NCBI GenBank assembly: GCA_050084985.1
Contig: JBITNC010000001.1
Coordinates: 6,572,001-6,636,000 of the forward strand
Length of the DNA: 64,000 nucleotides
From: Nageia nagi
Lineage: Eukaryota; Pinophyta
Direction of reading: 5' to 3'
Made by a program: the position numbers and the translations under genes. Positions 1 to 11,300 of the stretch are shown here, in pieces; positions within the stretch are counted from its first letter, which is position 1; every line of letters starts with the position of its first letter. A model generated the notes under the pieces. It was given only the letters and a program-made list of their open reading frames with translations, had not been told where the DNA came from and made no database searches.

Positions 1-465
1 TCCATAGGTGATGCTACTTGCTCATAAGGAAGCTTGCCTAGGATAAGTTAACTGCTCTTATGAGATGGAGAGTTATCATCGAAAGATGATGACTAACTTA
101 ATGGAAGTATGATCTTTTAGGTGTTATGCACCCTAAGTAGAAAACCACTACATCATAATTAGATATCCTATTGTACATGGGACATGGAATAGGAATGGTG
201 AGGTTACTTTTGAAGCATCTTTTCAATAGGATGAGTGTTGAAAAGTGAACACCAAAAAAATTGATTAGGGTTGGTTACCCTAGGTTCTTAACCAATCTTA
301 CCATGTGAGTGCTGAGCTAGTTAGCAACATATCAAGCTCATGTGGGATCACATGGTTCATTCCTAGATCATTCGAGTGTTACATTATATAATAATAAAAA
401 AAAGATAGGTAAAAATTTAGGGCTTTGGTTGATGATAATTAGTGGATACATTACATATTGAGTGG
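1..465. other. Unassigned sequence at left edge
   Basis: No reading frame or family resemblance was recognised here. Homology of the neighbouring Gypsy-B copy a to its sister copy (53,218-62,243) can be followed on the minus strand down to about position 465, inside the integrase region, and then stops. This stretch is therefore either a further insertion into the element, a deletion junction, or unrelated flank. The rest of the integrase gene and the 3' LTR of copy a are not visible in the window. Confidence 0.5.
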
Positions 466-800
466 GTTATTATTCTATATTTGCATGCTTTTGGCATTGC
501 ACACATACTTTCATATGAGTTTTAAAATATGCTTCCATAGTGAGACAATAGTACCCTATTCTTAAGATCTTTTTATAAAGAGCTTTGGCATGAAAATGAC
601 CATGACATAATTCATTATGAGCTTGCTCTAAAGCAGTAGCTATCTCATCCTATGTTAAACATCTCAACAAGGCACCATAAAAGGATCTTCTATATAAAAC
701 ATAACCAATAATAACATATTTTATAGCATTCCTTCTCAATCTTAATATATCATTCTTAGTATATCTAGGAGGAATGCTTTGGTATTTTAAGTAGTGATAG
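466..800 (-). pseudogene. Integrase N-terminal remnant, Gypsy-B copy a
   Basis: On the minus strand this matches the start of integrase in copy b (58,790-59,060), including the part where a first zinc-binding histidine would lie (a GHFHAK-like stretch) and the later YY-x-PTMEED-like stretch. The frame is broken by stops. Homology ends near 465, so the DDE catalytic core is absent from this copy within the window. Integrase would insert the cDNA copy into host DNA; this remnant cannot do so. Confidence 0.65.
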
Positions 801-803
801 ATA

Positions 804-1310
804 TCAAAGTACGAATCTTGAAAAGCTAAGAAAGGATAAAATAGAATGAAGATGAGTTATGTAAGATGAAGAACTTAACTTATAGATAGTGAGAATGGTC
901 TCCTCATCTTCAAGCTCAATTGGTACCAAAGAGGTTGCACTTTCTATAGCATCTACATATCTATTATTAGTACTAGGAATGGTATCAATAGTATATCTAT
1001 CAAGGTTATCTAGCAACTTAATCACAACCACCTTATAAGGCTTTAGTTTCTCATATTTGGTATCATAACTACCCTTCACTTGGTTGAACACAAGCTATGA
1101 ATCCCCATAAATTTCTATGTTTGTGATTTTTAGTTCTAAAATCACCTTCAATCCCAATATTAGAGCCTCATACTCAGCTATATTATTAGTGCATTTGAAA
1201 TCTAATTTGTATGCAATAGGGATTACTTGATAAGTAGGAGAGACCAAAATAATGCCTTCCCTTGCTCTATGAATGCATTTAGAACCATCAAAATATAGGG
1301 TCCAAACTAC
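804..1310 (-). pseudogene. Archaeal-type RNase H domain, Gypsy-B copy a
   Basis: Minus-strand frame running from a YFDGSK motif near 1,290, through TNNIAEYEAL and IYGDS, to a final YVDA motif, so all four acidic positions of an RNase H fold (D, E, D, D) are present. One in-frame TAG directly after IYGDS breaks it; in this family that position is normally GDSQL, so CAG to TAG is likely. The domain lies after RT and gypsy RNase H and before integrase, the canonical place in Tat elements, in contrast with Tat-A at 10.7-11.2 kb. It would degrade RNA in RNA-DNA hybrids during reverse transcription. Confidence 0.75.
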
Positions 1311-1439
1311 AAGCTCGTATTCTAAAAGATAAATATATAATCAAGGATGGAGATCTCCTCAAAGTCACATCATTGGCACCCTGTTGATAGGTCATCAGGT
1401 TGTTGCATCATGGATCCTCCTCAAAAATGTTAAGAAATT

Positions 1440-2830
1440 CTTTACAGACCACCTCTTTGCCTTCTTGAGGGAAATCTACTATCAAATCTATAATTACCTA
1501 TCCTTTAATAAATTTTTACTTCACCATATTAATATCAAAAACCTATAATAACATTAGCCACTTTACAAATCTACCTAATAAGTGATGTTTAGCAATAAGA
1601 TATTTTACAATATCAACAAGACTAACAACATATGTGATGCAATATAACAATTAATGCCTTAAATTTTTAGTAGTAAGTATCATAGCAAAGCAAATCTTCT
1701 CCATAGGAGTGTACCTTATCTCATAATCAATAAATGTCTTACTTAGATTATAGATGGCCCTCTCCTTATTATCTTCAATTTTTTGACATAGCATGGTTCC
1801 TATGGCATACAAGGAGGCTAAAATATATAAGTAAGCAAGTTGAAAAAAATCCATGGGAATAAGGATAGGGGGATTGAGAAAATATTTCTTGATATATTCA
1901 AATGCTTTGTGGCAATTCGCATCTCGTACAAACTTAACATCTTTCTTAACTAAGCGAGTGAATGGTCTACACTTATCCCCTAGCTATGAGATGAACCTTC
2001 TAACTGATTTTATCTTTCCTTGAAGGCTTCTAAGTTGGTTCAAGTTTTGAGGAGTAGGCATATCAATAATGGCTTTTACTTTCTTATAATCAACCTCAAT
2101 TCCTCTGTTTGAAACCACAAACCCTAACAATTTTTAGAAAGTAACTCCAAATGCACACTTTGAAGGTTTGAGTCTTAATTTGTACCTTTGCAAGATGTCA
2201 AATACCTTTTCAAGGGTTTGGAGATGGTCTTGACCTTGATTTGATTTGATAAGGATTTCATCAACATAAACCTCCACTTTTTAGTGAATGTGCTTATGAA
2301 ACATAGTGACCATGGCTCTATGATATGTAGCACCTACATTTTTTAGTCCAAAAGGCATAACCTTCTAACAAAAATTATTCCAAGGGGTTGTGAAAGCTAT
2401 TTTATGTCAATCAGCAAGATTAATTAAAATTTGATTATAACCAGAAAAACCATCCATAAATGACAACATATCATGGCCAACTATGCTATCAACAATCATA
2501 TCAATATTGGGTAATGGCAAATCATCTTTAGGATAAGCATAGTTGATATCACAAAAATTAGTACATACCCATATTTCACTAGTTGGTTTAGTAACAAAAA
2601 GAATATTGGACATCCAATCAGAATAATCAATACTCTCTATGAATCTTGCTTGTAAGTATTTTTCAATCTCCTTTTTTACTAATAAGGCCTTGGAGGGATA
2701 CATTTTTCTAGGCTTTTGTTTAATGGGCTTAGCATTTGCTTTTAATGGAAAATTATGCATGACAAATGAAATATCTAACCTAGAAATATCATCATAATAC
2801 CAAGCAAAAATTTTAGAATGTGTAATGAAT
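1440..2830 (-). pseudogene. Reverse transcriptase and gypsy RNase H, Gypsy-B copy a
   Basis: Minus-strand RT with the typical Ty3/gypsy motifs: a KKEIEKYL thumb-side stretch, the DLPLPNIDMIVD segment, FMDGFSGYNQI (about 2,440) and a polymerase box that reads YVDE rather than YVDD (about 2,265), so one catalytic aspartate is changed. It is followed by the connection and the gypsy-type RNase H (about 1,650-1,900), where the usual first catalytic aspartate is absent (LYILAS in place of LYTDAS), as is common in Tat elements that carry a second RNase H. Several stops and frameshifts make it a pseudogene. Copy b carries the same segment at 56,790-58,120. Confidence 0.8.
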
Positions 2831-2839
2831 TTAGATTTT

Positions 2840-3566
2840 TACATTTCTTGCTCGCAAGAGGCTAGAGCTACTCCAATTTGAAGCAATATCTCTTTAATTG
2901 TAGTTCCAATGTTAATGTTTAGTAATTGTTATTGTGGGAAGATGAGATCCTTATTTTTTTGTAATAATGATGGAAAATCCTTCATAGTAGCATCAATAAT
3001 CTCATCTTCTTCTAAGGGTTGAACCTATAAAACATCATGAAAATTGACCTCTTGGTCAAAATAAGCATACTTATGAAGCATATAAAAGGCATGACATTTT
3101 TTGTTAGACTTGGATAATTCTAAATGTGCCCCCAAGTATTCAAGCAAATCATCATCAGTACTGAAATAATTAAAGGTAAGAGGCAAGCTATGATCAATCC
3201 ACATATCTTCATCAATTTCATTAGATAATTCTATCATATTAGATGTTTTAACAAATTGTATGGGACCCCATTTTTGTTTGACCTATCCATCACTACCTAG
3301 ACCTATCTTAGTAAGCTGTGTTTTAGGAGAAATAGAAAAATCAAAAATACCTTGCTCAATTTTGCATAAACCCCATCCCTTGTACTTGCAATTGCTAACC
3401 ATATACTTTTGAACAAAAGTAGAATGAAATATGTTACCTGATTCAAAATAAATAGGGACATCATTTGTAGAAGATTGGTTCCTCATGTCAAATTGAATAG
3501 AATTGGAAGGACTAATGACATCACCATCCGTACAACATTGGCACCTTGTACATAGAATAAAATGTT
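2840..3566 (-). pseudogene. Protease-RT spacer of Gypsy-B copy a
   Basis: Minus-strand region between protease and RT, with readable blocks at 3,025-3,237 and 3,283-3,486 that match the spacer of copy b (56,200-56,640), for example the shared FNYFS and DDLLEYLGAHL stretches. No known domain was recognised. It stops abruptly at the Copia-1 insertion (duplication GCTAG at 3,567-3,571) and resumes at 20,987. Confidence 0.6.
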
Positions 3567-3571
3567 GCTAG
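3567..3571. other. Target-site duplication GCTAG, left of Copia-1
   Basis: GCTAG lies immediately left of the Copia-1 3' LTR and again at 20,987-20,991 immediately right of its 5' LTR. It marks the integration site in Gypsy-B copy a. Confidence 0.85.
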
Positions 3572-4069
3572 TAAGAGAATTGAACTATAAAATGAACAAC
3601 TCTAAACTCCAAAGATCACATGAAAGCTCACAATACACATCTAACAAAATCATAAAGAAATCTCACAAAGATAACACAAGATGTAAGTTGTTCCTTCAAC
3701 TAAGAGTACATCCACTAAGTAGATCTCTCTTAATCTCAAATATGAACTTTTACAATTCTTCTAATCTCAACTCCTAAACACTATCCTCTAGCATAACTTT
3801 TCTTCATAAATTAATGTATGATAACAAAGAGAAATCCTTCTATTTATAGGCAAAAATCCTTCTTTGGATCACTCTTTTATCTAATGTATAAAGGCATGAC
3901 ATGCACTCCCTTTTACCCAAGGGGCATGCTCATGACATGGAGTGTAGGATAAGTTACATTATCATATTCACTTAAATACTTAAGGTATCTAATGATACCC
4001 TTAAGTATTAGTAAATTTACAAAAAGGATTAATACAAACCTTTACAATAATGCATTATACATTCCAACA
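3572..4069 (-). repeat. Copia-1 3' LTR
   Basis: A 498-bp LTR read on the minus strand, starting TGTTGGAATG at 4,069 and ending CTCTTA at 3,572 (the final CA has decayed). It contains a TATAAATA box (TATTTATA on the plus strand, 3,841-3,848) and a 16-bp inverted repeat at 3,975-4,009. It matches 20,500-20,986, the inverted solo LTR at 6,101-6,600 and, more distantly, the LTR at 29,490-29,997. Confidence 0.85.
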
Positions 4070-4757
4070 CTCCCTCTTAATGCAATATTGGGATAGAGCA
4101 AAAAAAAAAAGAAAGAGAGAAAGTAAGAGAGTTCTCCTCCAAACATATACAAGGGAGATGAGAACTTCTTACATATTTGTGAAGTAAGAAAAATCTAATT
4201 TAAGACTCACTACTTTTCCAAATACAATTATTAACCATAACTAGTTTCAATGTACATGAAGTAGTCATTCAACTGGAAGTCATGAAGAGTCTCCAAGAGC
4301 TTACATACCTGAAGTAAGTAACCTGTAATCTCAAAAGAACCATAAGTAGCTTGAATAACAAGATCAATTAGATTTAACATATTCATATAAACAAGGATAG
4401 ATGAATCACATAAATGCTATCATCAACTGATCAATAGTGCACTATAAGTCATCACAAAGATGCCAATCCAAAACTCATAATCACTTGTTGTATATAAAAT
4501 ATGTGTTGATTATCATTACAAAATAGAGCATGCACATATGATTTTCTCATATGTGGATAACTAAATAGTGTCAAAAAATATATAAGAGTTTCTCACACAT
4601 AGATAACTGAATAGTACTACATTAGCCAATCATTTTGCTTTAAAAAGTTTTACAAGTTCCTCATGCAGAGTGAACTTACCATGAAGGTGTATAATAAAAT
4701 CAACACTATACAGTACAAAATTCTCTTAGGGGTGAAGTTGTCATCACAAATATGAAT

Positions 4758-5460
4758 TCAACATAAGAATTCAAACTTCACTCCCCCTTGAGGGAAACTC
4801 ACCAACTCGATGGCATCCCTAAGCTTACAAAATTGAGCTTCTAGGAGTGGCTTGTTGAATAAATCAATGGAGTTCAAGGTTGATGGATAATACTCTAGAT
4901 GTGTGATGCCATCAATAACCGTATCCCTAATAAAATGGGCATGGATTTCCATATGCTTTATTCTTTGATGGAATATAGAATTCTTAGCAAAAGAAATAAT
5001 TGATTGATTATCTAAAGAAATCAAAGATGAACCAGCTTGCTCATACCTAATTTCTTTTAGAAGATACCTTAGCCAAATGGCTTTCTAGGCTACAATAGAC
5101 ATGGCACAATATTCAAATTCTATGGTGAAAAGAGAAATAGCAGATTGCTTCTTGGAATCTTAAGAGATAGTAATTGAACCAATGCTAAACACATATGCAG
5201 AGGTTGATTTCTTATCATCTCTATCTCTCCCATAGTCAGAATCTAAGAATCTAGAGAGAACAAATAAGAGCAACTTAGAATACTTGAGAGCAAGATCCTT
5301 AGTCCCTACAACATACCTCAAGATTTGTTTAACAACATTGAGATGCTTAACATCTAGTTTTTGCATGAATTGTACCATCAAATTTACTGCAAAGATAATA
5401 TCTGACCTAAAAATAGTCAAATACAGACCAATTAATTGCTTAATATTTTATACATCAAAT
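4758..5460 (-). pseudogene. Copia RNase H and RT end, Copia-1
   Basis: Minus-strand copia pol remnant. The upstream block (5,160-5,420) carries the end of RT and the first part of RNase H, including FLDSDYGRDRDDKKS, which holds the first catalytic aspartate. The downstream block (4,758-5,024) has SLDNQSIISFAKN, a FHQRIKHMEIHAHFIRD stretch and the conserved tail LFNKPLLEAQF. The two blocks are separated by stops. Just beyond about 5,460 the sequence jumps to the leader, so gag, integrase and most of RT are deleted. Confidence 0.8.
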
Positions 5461-5529
5461 ATTTTACAACTCAAATATACATCCCATGTACCTAAATACT
5501 TTTGTCATCACCAAGAACCATATATGTAG

Positions 5530-6100
5530 AGTGACATTATTGAGTTTTATTTTATTATCTAAAATTATGCCTTCACCTAAATGCCCACACAAGAGTAGCC
5601 CAAGTACTACCAATCTTTAACTAGTTCACCTTGGTTAGTATTATACTCTCATAAGGAGAAGTACCTTCTATTTTATAAAGTTATGATGTATATTGGATTG
5701 ACCAAATTATTAATCTTGATTAGGTTTTAAGTTGTCCTTTTAGTTTATCAAGATAATCCCTGAATGGATGTACAGACATGTGGTATCACTACACACATGC
5801 TTATCCACCTATTGGAGTTATGTCTAGACCAATAGAGGACTTAGGGGCAATTGAGAAGTACAAACTTTTTACCATTTGGATCGTCAAACTTAAAGGCTTT
5901 AGTTTGTCTATCCTCACCTCATGGCTCCTCAAATAAGTCATGTAGCAAAATGTACATGCAGATGTGTTTATTTTAGGGGGTTGCTTATATCAATGTTTGC
6001 ATTTTTATTTGCATAAGCAAATAAATCAAAATGTGAAACATGAAATAAAAAAGCATAAGTAAAACATCATCTATTCAAAATTTGAAACCTAAGTATCTAA
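5530..6100 (-). other. Copia-1 leader, first segment
   Basis: Non-coding leader matching Copia-A at about 37,930-38,460, for instance the shared direct stretch beginning GCCTTCACCT near 5,570 and 37,967, and TGTGGTATCACTACACACAT near 5,781. No gene is seen. It ends at a solo LTR whose insertion duplicated TCTAA/TCCAA. Confidence 0.7.
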
Positions 6101-6600
6101 TTTTGGAATGTATAATGCATTATTGTAAAGGTTATGTAATAATCTTCTATGTACCTTCACTAATACTTAAGGGTATCATTTGATACCTTAAATATTTAAG
6201 TAAATATGATAATGTAACTTATCCTATAGTCCATGTCATGAGCATGCCCCTTGGGTAAAAATATGTGCATGTCATTCTTTTGTAAATTGGATAAAAAGGT
6301 GATCCAAAGAGGAATTTTAGCCTATAAATAAAAGGTTCCCTCTTTGTGATTACACACCAATTGTGAAGTAAAGTTATGATATAGGATAGAGCATAGGAGT
6401 TGAGATTATGATAATTGTAAGAGAGTTGTATCTGTAATTGAAGTAAATATCTAGTTAGTGGATGTACTCCTAGTTGGAGGAACCACTTACATCTTGTGTT
6501 GTGTTGTGAGATTGATTTGTGAGTTTGTTAGATGTGAATTGTGAGGTTTCATGTGATCTTAGGAGTTTAAAATTGTTCATGTTATAGTTCAATTCTTTCA
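6101..6600 (+). mobile_element. Solo LTR of the Copia-1 family, inverted, inside Copia-1
   Basis: A 500-bp unit in plus orientation, opposite to the host element, starting TTTTGGAATG (TG decayed to TT) and ending TTCTTTCA. It has a TATAAATA box at 6,323-6,330 and the inverted repeat near 6,162-6,196. Left flank TCTAA (6,096-6,100) and right flank TCCAA (6,601-6,605) are a 5-bp target duplication with one mutation. The Copia-A leader has an uninterrupted ...GTCCAATGGGTTTTG at the matching place, which confirms insertion into Copia-1. No internal region remains, so two LTRs of a former full element probably recombined. Confidence 0.85.
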
Positions 6601-6746
6601 TCCAATGGGTTTTGTTTACCAAATCCTAAAGGACATCTTTACATCATTCCTTATTTTGCATTAGTCCATTCCATACTTTGCATAAGGAAGTAAAAAATAG
6701 GAAGTCATCCAATGCATCATTCCATTAACTTAAAAGAATTTAAGTA

Positions 6747-6751
6747 ATAAG
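6747..6751. other. Target-site duplication ATAAG, left of Tat-A
   Basis: ATAAG precedes the 5' LTR of Tat-A and recurs at 15,828-15,832 directly after its 3' LTR. The duplication is perfect, as expected for a recent insertion. Confidence 0.9.
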
Positions 6752-6894
6752 TGTAGATTCCTACAAAATAAATTCTTTATTAAAGCCCCGGTATACCTTA
6801 ATTTCAATCATGGGTTCATTCTTAGATTCTCTGGAGTTTTTTGGAGCGGATAAAATAGCTCGGGATCAGAGTAAAGTTTTCCGGAATGAAATGG

Positions 6895-7326
6895 TGACGT
6901 GGCGGAGAATAAGATATTCATCTTTCGGCAAGGACCAAGTTCCTGAAAAGACGAAGTAAGCACAAGTGTCTCCGGAAAACAAAGCATTCCTGATATATGA
7001 AGATGACATCACGGAAAAGAAGAAGCTCATAATTGCAAAGGAAACCGGAGTCCGGAGGAGGTGACGTCTGCAAGGAGTAACTTCGTACCCGGGGCCTTTG
7101 AGTAAAGTATTCCGGAGAAATAAGAAGGTGACGTCAGCAGGTAGCGACTTAGTATCCGGAGCCATAAAGGAAAACATTCCGGAGGAAAGAAAGATGACGT
7201 CACAGGCGAAACGACGTTCACATTTTTGAATAAGAACCGGAGCCCGGAATGGATGACATCATCAAGGAGTAATTTAGTGTCCGGAGCCAGTGAATAAAGA
7301 AGTCCGGAGATTCAAGGCTGACGTCA
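6895..7326 (+). promoter_or_regulatory. Periodic TGACGTCA-like array in Tat-A U3
   Basis: Seven sites start at 6,895, 7,004, 7,062, 7,129, 7,195, 7,254 and 7,319. Those at 7,129, 7,195 and 7,319 are perfect TGACGTCA palindromes; the others read TGACGTGG, TGACATCA or TGACGTCT. Between them lie TCCGGA-type motifs. TGACGTCA is the known core for plant TGA/bZIP factors, so this is likely an enhancer upstream of the TATA box at 7,616; the binding itself is inferred. Confidence 0.6.
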
Positions 7327-7615
7327 GGCGAAGGGAAAAAATTAACATTTGGGATTAAGACCTCGTCCAGAGGAAAATAGGCCGCAATGAAAGATCGAAG
7401 AGTCCGAGTTGGAGAATTGAACATTCCGGGAGAGAAGGAAGTCTGCAAAATACCTGAGCGCCATCATCAGGGAACCAAATCGTCGGCGATCTGCCCAATT
7501 TTGTAACAGTCGGCCAAGTGTCATATGTAGGTGATATCAGTTCAAGAAGGCCAAAATCTTGCGGCCGTTTTGTAAACGTTTCTATTCTATAATCTTGTAA
7601 CTGTTATTAATACAG

Positions 7616-7623
7616 TATAAATA
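7616..7623 (+). promoter_or_regulatory. TATA box of Tat-A 5' LTR
   Basis: TATAAATA in an otherwise mixed context, about 290 bp after the U3 motif array. The identical site in the 3' LTR is at 15,228-15,235. Transcription would start roughly 30 bp downstream. Confidence 0.6.
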
Positions 7624-8225
7624 TATGAAAATAAAGAGAAACTAGGGTCGGAAGCCTAGTATTGCCCTTTTCATTTGTTCTCGAAGACCTGTAGCTTCAG
7701 TCCGGTACTATGAAACCATCTTGACCTTTCTTGTCTAGCACTCGTAATTGTTATTCTTAATTTGGTTACATTGTGGCAGCTTAGCTTGTTTCCTGAGTAA
7801 TAGTTGCGGGTTGCTAGTATAACTGTGTCTGCTACATGGTAGAGTAGAAGCTGGGGAGCTATTCAGAGAGTGAGAACTTGTTCTGTGGCTGCGACACTAG
7901 ATTCAGGCCAAGGTTTCGCACACTGCGAAAGCCCGCGCTGAACTAGTGATCTACCCCTTTGCTTTCTCTCTCGTTACCCTATCCCTTTACTTCCTCTCTC
8001 GTTACCCTATCCTTTTACTTCCTTTCTTGTTACCCTATCCTTTTGCTTGAATCTCTCGCTCCCTACTCTTTTCATCTCTTTCCTGTTACTTTTTCTCTAC
8101 CCAATGGATAAGGAACCGGCCTTCTCCGGAGATCAGGCTGCGTCTCACAGTCTGTTCGTGAACTACTTTGGTTAAGATTGTTCCAGGCGCACATATTACA
8201 CAATCTCAATCAACAGTATTTCTTT

Positions 8226-8244
8226 TTGGCACGCCCGGTGGGAC
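8226..8244 (+). other. Putative primer-binding site of Tat-A
   Basis: About 10 bp after the 5' LTR end comes TTGGCACGCCCGGTGGGAC, which has the TGG start expected for pairing with the CCA end of a tRNA. I did not assign the tRNA. Copy b of Gypsy-B has a similar TTGGTGAACCCAAC just after its LTR. Confidence 0.55.
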
Positions 8245-8346
8245 ACGAAGAAATTTATTGGCAACTCTGCTGAAGCACCATCCATGGTATGTATTAAAGC
8301 AAATTATTTGTGAATATCATAGGTGCTTTGAACCTGTCATTTTCTT

Positions 8347-11300
8347 TTGCATCTAGAGTTTATGTGGACAAGATCTAAAACTAGAGCAGCAAAAGAAAAA
8401 CCGGAGTTTGGGAAGTTAGATACTCCTAGGAGAAAGACCCTGATCAAGTCCAAGTCTCTGAATAGTATCGACTCCCTAAAATCCTTTATCAAGCCAGAAC
8501 CATCCAATCTTCATACTAGAGATACCTTCCCTGAAATGGCTAATCCAGCTCAGAATATTTATCCGGAATGGGACAATGGGGTACCCATAGCTCTGGCGGT
8601 ATTACATGATATCCCAGCAAATGTTTTTAAAACCCTTCCGGAGTTTGATGCAACTTCAGAAAAAACGGCTTATGAGCACTGTGTGGATGTAGCCGGCCTA
8701 GCAAAGATTCACAATATTCAGCATGAAGATATTATGGTGAGGTTACTGGCTCAGTCTTTCAAAGGAAAGGTCCTGGATTGGTACAGGGGCCTTTCTAATG
8801 GATCCATCAGTACCTGGGCTCAACTGGCAGAGCCTTTTATCCTGGAGTTTAATGAACTAGGGGATCCCTTTTCCTTGTTAACCCAGTTTACTTCAATCAA
8901 AAGGTTTGAACAAGAGAACATCCCGGATTTCAACATTAGATTCCAGAAAACATGGACGAGAGTACCCATGCCAGTCAGGCCTCAGCAGTTTCAAGCTTTG
9001 ATGTATTATCTGAGAGCCTTTCCTCCGGATCTCTCTCTGCAAATCCAAAATTCCGGAGTGAATACTTTCTCGGAGGTCTATAGACAAGCAGTATATGCTG
9101 AATCCTGTCTTATTGCAGTTGGTAAGTTGCCAAGCCGTATGCCTATGCCCTATTTTCCAACAACTACCCAACAGCAAATGTGGAGACCTCCGGTAATCAG
9201 TTCAGTTCCACCTCTGGCCCATTTTCCTGCTCCTGTTCAACCTTGGTCATCAAACTTGCCAAATCCTAGAGCTCCTTTGTCTTTACCTGCCCCCCCTCAG
9301 CCCAATGTGAATCAGGGAGTAGCGTCATCATTAGAAATTCAAGAGCTCAGGGATTTGTGTAGAAATATGGCGAATCAGATCACCATCCTAAGCAGACAGA
9401 GCAATGCAAAGAGATATCCTTACCCGGCAGTGGAAAAGGGCCCACATGTAATGATAGAAAATTCAGATCAAGGTTCATCCTCCGGGTCAGTTGTTGGTTT
9501 GTGTTTGGCTTGCAATGACGCGCATGAACAAACAACATGTCCCGTGCATCAGTACCAAGAGTATTTGTCGGGAAATGGAGGTATCTCGCCGCCCGGAGTG
9601 GCAGGCGACATAAACAAAAATGCAAACTTGATGAATTTTGCACCAGCAGATATAGGAGTTTTTGCGGTGGAAACAAGATCGGGGAAGAGGCCCCTGGTTT
9701 CCGGTATTCCGGAAAGAAAAGTTGAATCCCAAAGAGATGTCGGACCAGTGCTTTCTAGGAGGCAAGATGCAGTCCCCGGTTCTAAGGATAAGGTCCTGGA
9801 AAAGGAAAAGAATGCCGAAAAATTCCCACTTCCGGAGATCAAACCGACCCCAAAAATCAATGACCAAAGTATTCGGAAGCTAAGGTTTCCTTCACTCACT
9901 AAGCACCAGAGGAAAGATGATACCCTACAGCTTCGGGAAAGTTTCACCGATAGTCTTAGAAATAAAATCGGAGAACCTCCGGCTATTCCCGAGTTCGATA
10001 TTGTGGCCGAGTTAAAGAGGACGCCGGCAAGAGTATCTTTGTTTGAGGCTTTAAAAATTCCTGGGCAGATTGATTTGCTGAAAGCGTCCCTTATAGCTCA
10101 GAACGAAGGAATGGAAAAGGTTCTAAATCTGTTTGAGACATCGAAAATTCCGGGGATGGGAAAAAATAAACCTCCGGCCTTTTACATGACTCTGGAAATT
10201 GAAGGATATGTGCTCCATAATTGTTTGGTTGATTCCGGAGCGGCTACTACTGTTATGCCCAAAGCAGTGTGTGACGTAATGGGATTGCCTATGACACGAA
10301 CTACTACTGGAGTATTACAGTTGGATTCCACACCTGTTAAGACAGTGGGAGTTATCAAAGATATAGTTCTGAAGATGCACAAGTGCCCCTCTGTGGTTAT
10401 CACTCAAGAAGTTGTTGTGGTTGAGTTACCCCCTCTGTTCGGGTTATGTTTGTCCAGAGAGTTTACAGCGAAAATAGGAGGTTACCTAGCAATGGATTAT
10501 ACTCATTATCTGATCCCTTGTGGGAATAAGAGGGTTAGGTTGAACAATGAGGAAATTTCCGAATTTCACGTAGAGAAAAAGGAGGAAGTGTGTGCAATCT
10601 TTGGTGAAATAGAGGAATCAGACGAGTTACTGGAAAGGTTGCAAACCGAAGATCCTTATAGTATGAGTATGCTTAATACCATCAGCGATATGGAATTTGG
10701 AAATTATTGCTTGATGGAACCGGAGTCTTTTGTCCCGGAACTCACTAAGGGAAACTTCCGGAGAAATGAGATCTGGGAGATGTTTTTTGATGGAGCTAGG
10801 TCTAAAAATGGATCTGGAGTGGGAATCATTCTGAAGGAACCAAATGGCAAGGTATATAAATTCTCTTTCAGGCTTACCTGGTTATGTTCAAATAATGTAA
10901 CAGAATATGAAGCACTTTGCCTCGGGCTGGAACAAGCCATTAAAATGAAGATCCGGTGTTTGAAGATCAAAGGAGATTCAGAGCTAATAGTAAAGCAGGT
11001 GACAGATAAATGTTCAGCTAAGCATCACTATTTGAAATCATATAGAAATAGAGTTTGGGATCTGTTGGAACATTTCGAGGCTTTACATATTCAGTCAATC
11101 TCAAGGAGGTTCAATCATGAGGCTGATGCTTTAGCACAGATGGGAGCCAGCTTTGATCCCACTGATGATTGGTTCAGGGAAAAAGGGGTTCAACTCATTT
11201 TCAGGCCTTCAATTCCGGATAATGATTCCTTCTGGCAAGTGTTCCGGGATGAGGCTCAGATTAATCAATTCCTATTACAACAAGCTGTGTGTCACGCGGT

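Larger units (their letters stand above)
6752..8215 (+). repeat. Tat-A 5' LTR
   Basis: 1,464-bp LTR. U3 holds seven TGACGTCA-like sites at about 60-bp steps between 6,895 and 7,326. A TATAAATA box lies at 7,616-7,623, closely followed by AATAAAG (7,630-7,636). U5 has a pyrimidine-rich 28-bp unit repeated three times from about 7,971 (TCGTTACCCT at 7,971, 7,999 and, slightly varied, 8,027). It differs from the 3' LTR by five transition-type changes: CTCGGG/CTCAGG, GACGTC/GATGTC, TCCGG/TTCGG, CCAAAA/CCAGAA and CCTGTA/CCTATA. Confidence 0.95.

Noticed and set aside
6866-7524. Minus-strand open frames in the Tat-A LTR, repeated identically at 14,478-15,136
   Set aside because: They are duplicated only because the two LTRs are the same sequence. 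They overlap each other, lie antisense to the U3 motif array and resemble no protein.
9380-9947. Overlapping minus-strand frames opposite Tat-A gag
   Set aside because: Shadows of the long plus-strand gag-pol frame, which has clear domains.
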